Assembly: GCA_947175975.1 (NCBI GenBank) | Contig: CAMWOX010000115.1 | Location: 1-5,561, forward strand | Length of the DNA stretch: 5,561 bases | Source: an uncultured Ruminococcus sp. | Lineage (GTDB): Bacteria > Bacillota > Clostridia > Oscillospirales > Ruminococcaceae | Direction: 5' to 3' | In this document: piece by piece, positions 5,552 through 5,561 of the stretch | Layout: each line of letters opens with the position of its first letter | How positions within the stretch are numbered: position 1 is the stretch's first letter | The notes under the pieces: generated by a model | What the model was told of the DNA's origin: nothing | The model's database searches: none | Seen by the model: only the letters and a program-made list of their open reading frames with translations | Program-made: the position numbers and the translations under genes

Positions 5552-5561
5552 AGGTGATCAT
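5552..5561 (+). promoter_or_regulatory. Extended Shine-Dalgarno and probable first bases of the next gene
   Basis: AGGTGATC at 5552-5559 is fully complementary to the GATCACCT part of the 16S rRNA 3' end. The last two bases of the window are AT, which would be the start of an ATG at 5560 if the next base is G. Spacing from the AGG to that ATG is 5 nt. The downstream gene itself is not visible. Confidence 0.55.

Overview
The window looks like chromosomal DNA of a low-to-moderate GC Bacillota, probably an anaerobic Clostridia of the Ruminococcus/Lachnospiraceae type. The evidence is the AGGAG-type ribosome binding sites, the TATAAT promoters with extended -10 elements, a TTG start, A/T-rich third codon positions, and an LCP-family wall protein of the kind typical of Gram-positives. 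The genus is an inference; nothing in the window fixes it.

Layout: all genes are on the + strand. Bases 2-130 hold a 42-codon single-TM reading frame that is either a tiny membrane protein or the tail of a gene cut by the window edge. A promoter (156-184) then drives what looks like one four-gene operon with no convincing internal terminator: rlmB (233-967, 23S rRNA 2'-O-methyltransferase), a 782-residue eight-TM membrane protein (1010-3358), an LCP (LytR-CpsA-Psr) cell-wall polymer ligase (3386-4756), and a secreted protein with a divergent TPM (DUF477-like) domain (4771-5400). Gaps between these genes are 42, 27 and 14 nt. From 5401 to the end lies the control region of a next gene that starts at or just past the edge: two overlapping CodY-box-like palindromes, a promoter sharing a 12-nt core with the first one, an AU-rich hairpin, a six-codon mini-ORF, and an extended Shine-Dalgarno (AGGTGATC) two bases before the end.

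The most interesting item is the 782-aa protein. Read by eye it follows the complete topology of a P1B (heavy-metal) P-type ATPase: four TMs, a remnant A domain, two TMs, a P/N domain, two TMs. Yet almost every catalytic signature is gone. DKTGTLT reads DAAAMFP, with the Asp in register. CPC reads CGC. The SEHP motif reads SAFS, TGDN reads HSVD, and TGES and GDGxND are absent. In place of a metal-binding domain it has a cysteine-free, charged cytoplasmic tail of about 230 residues. It appears to be an intact pseudo-ATPase, not a decaying gene, and it sits directly upstream of a wall-polymer ligase whose own long cytoplasmic tail carries the same FRKP motif. A scaffold or sensor role in envelope assembly is a reasonable but unproven inference.
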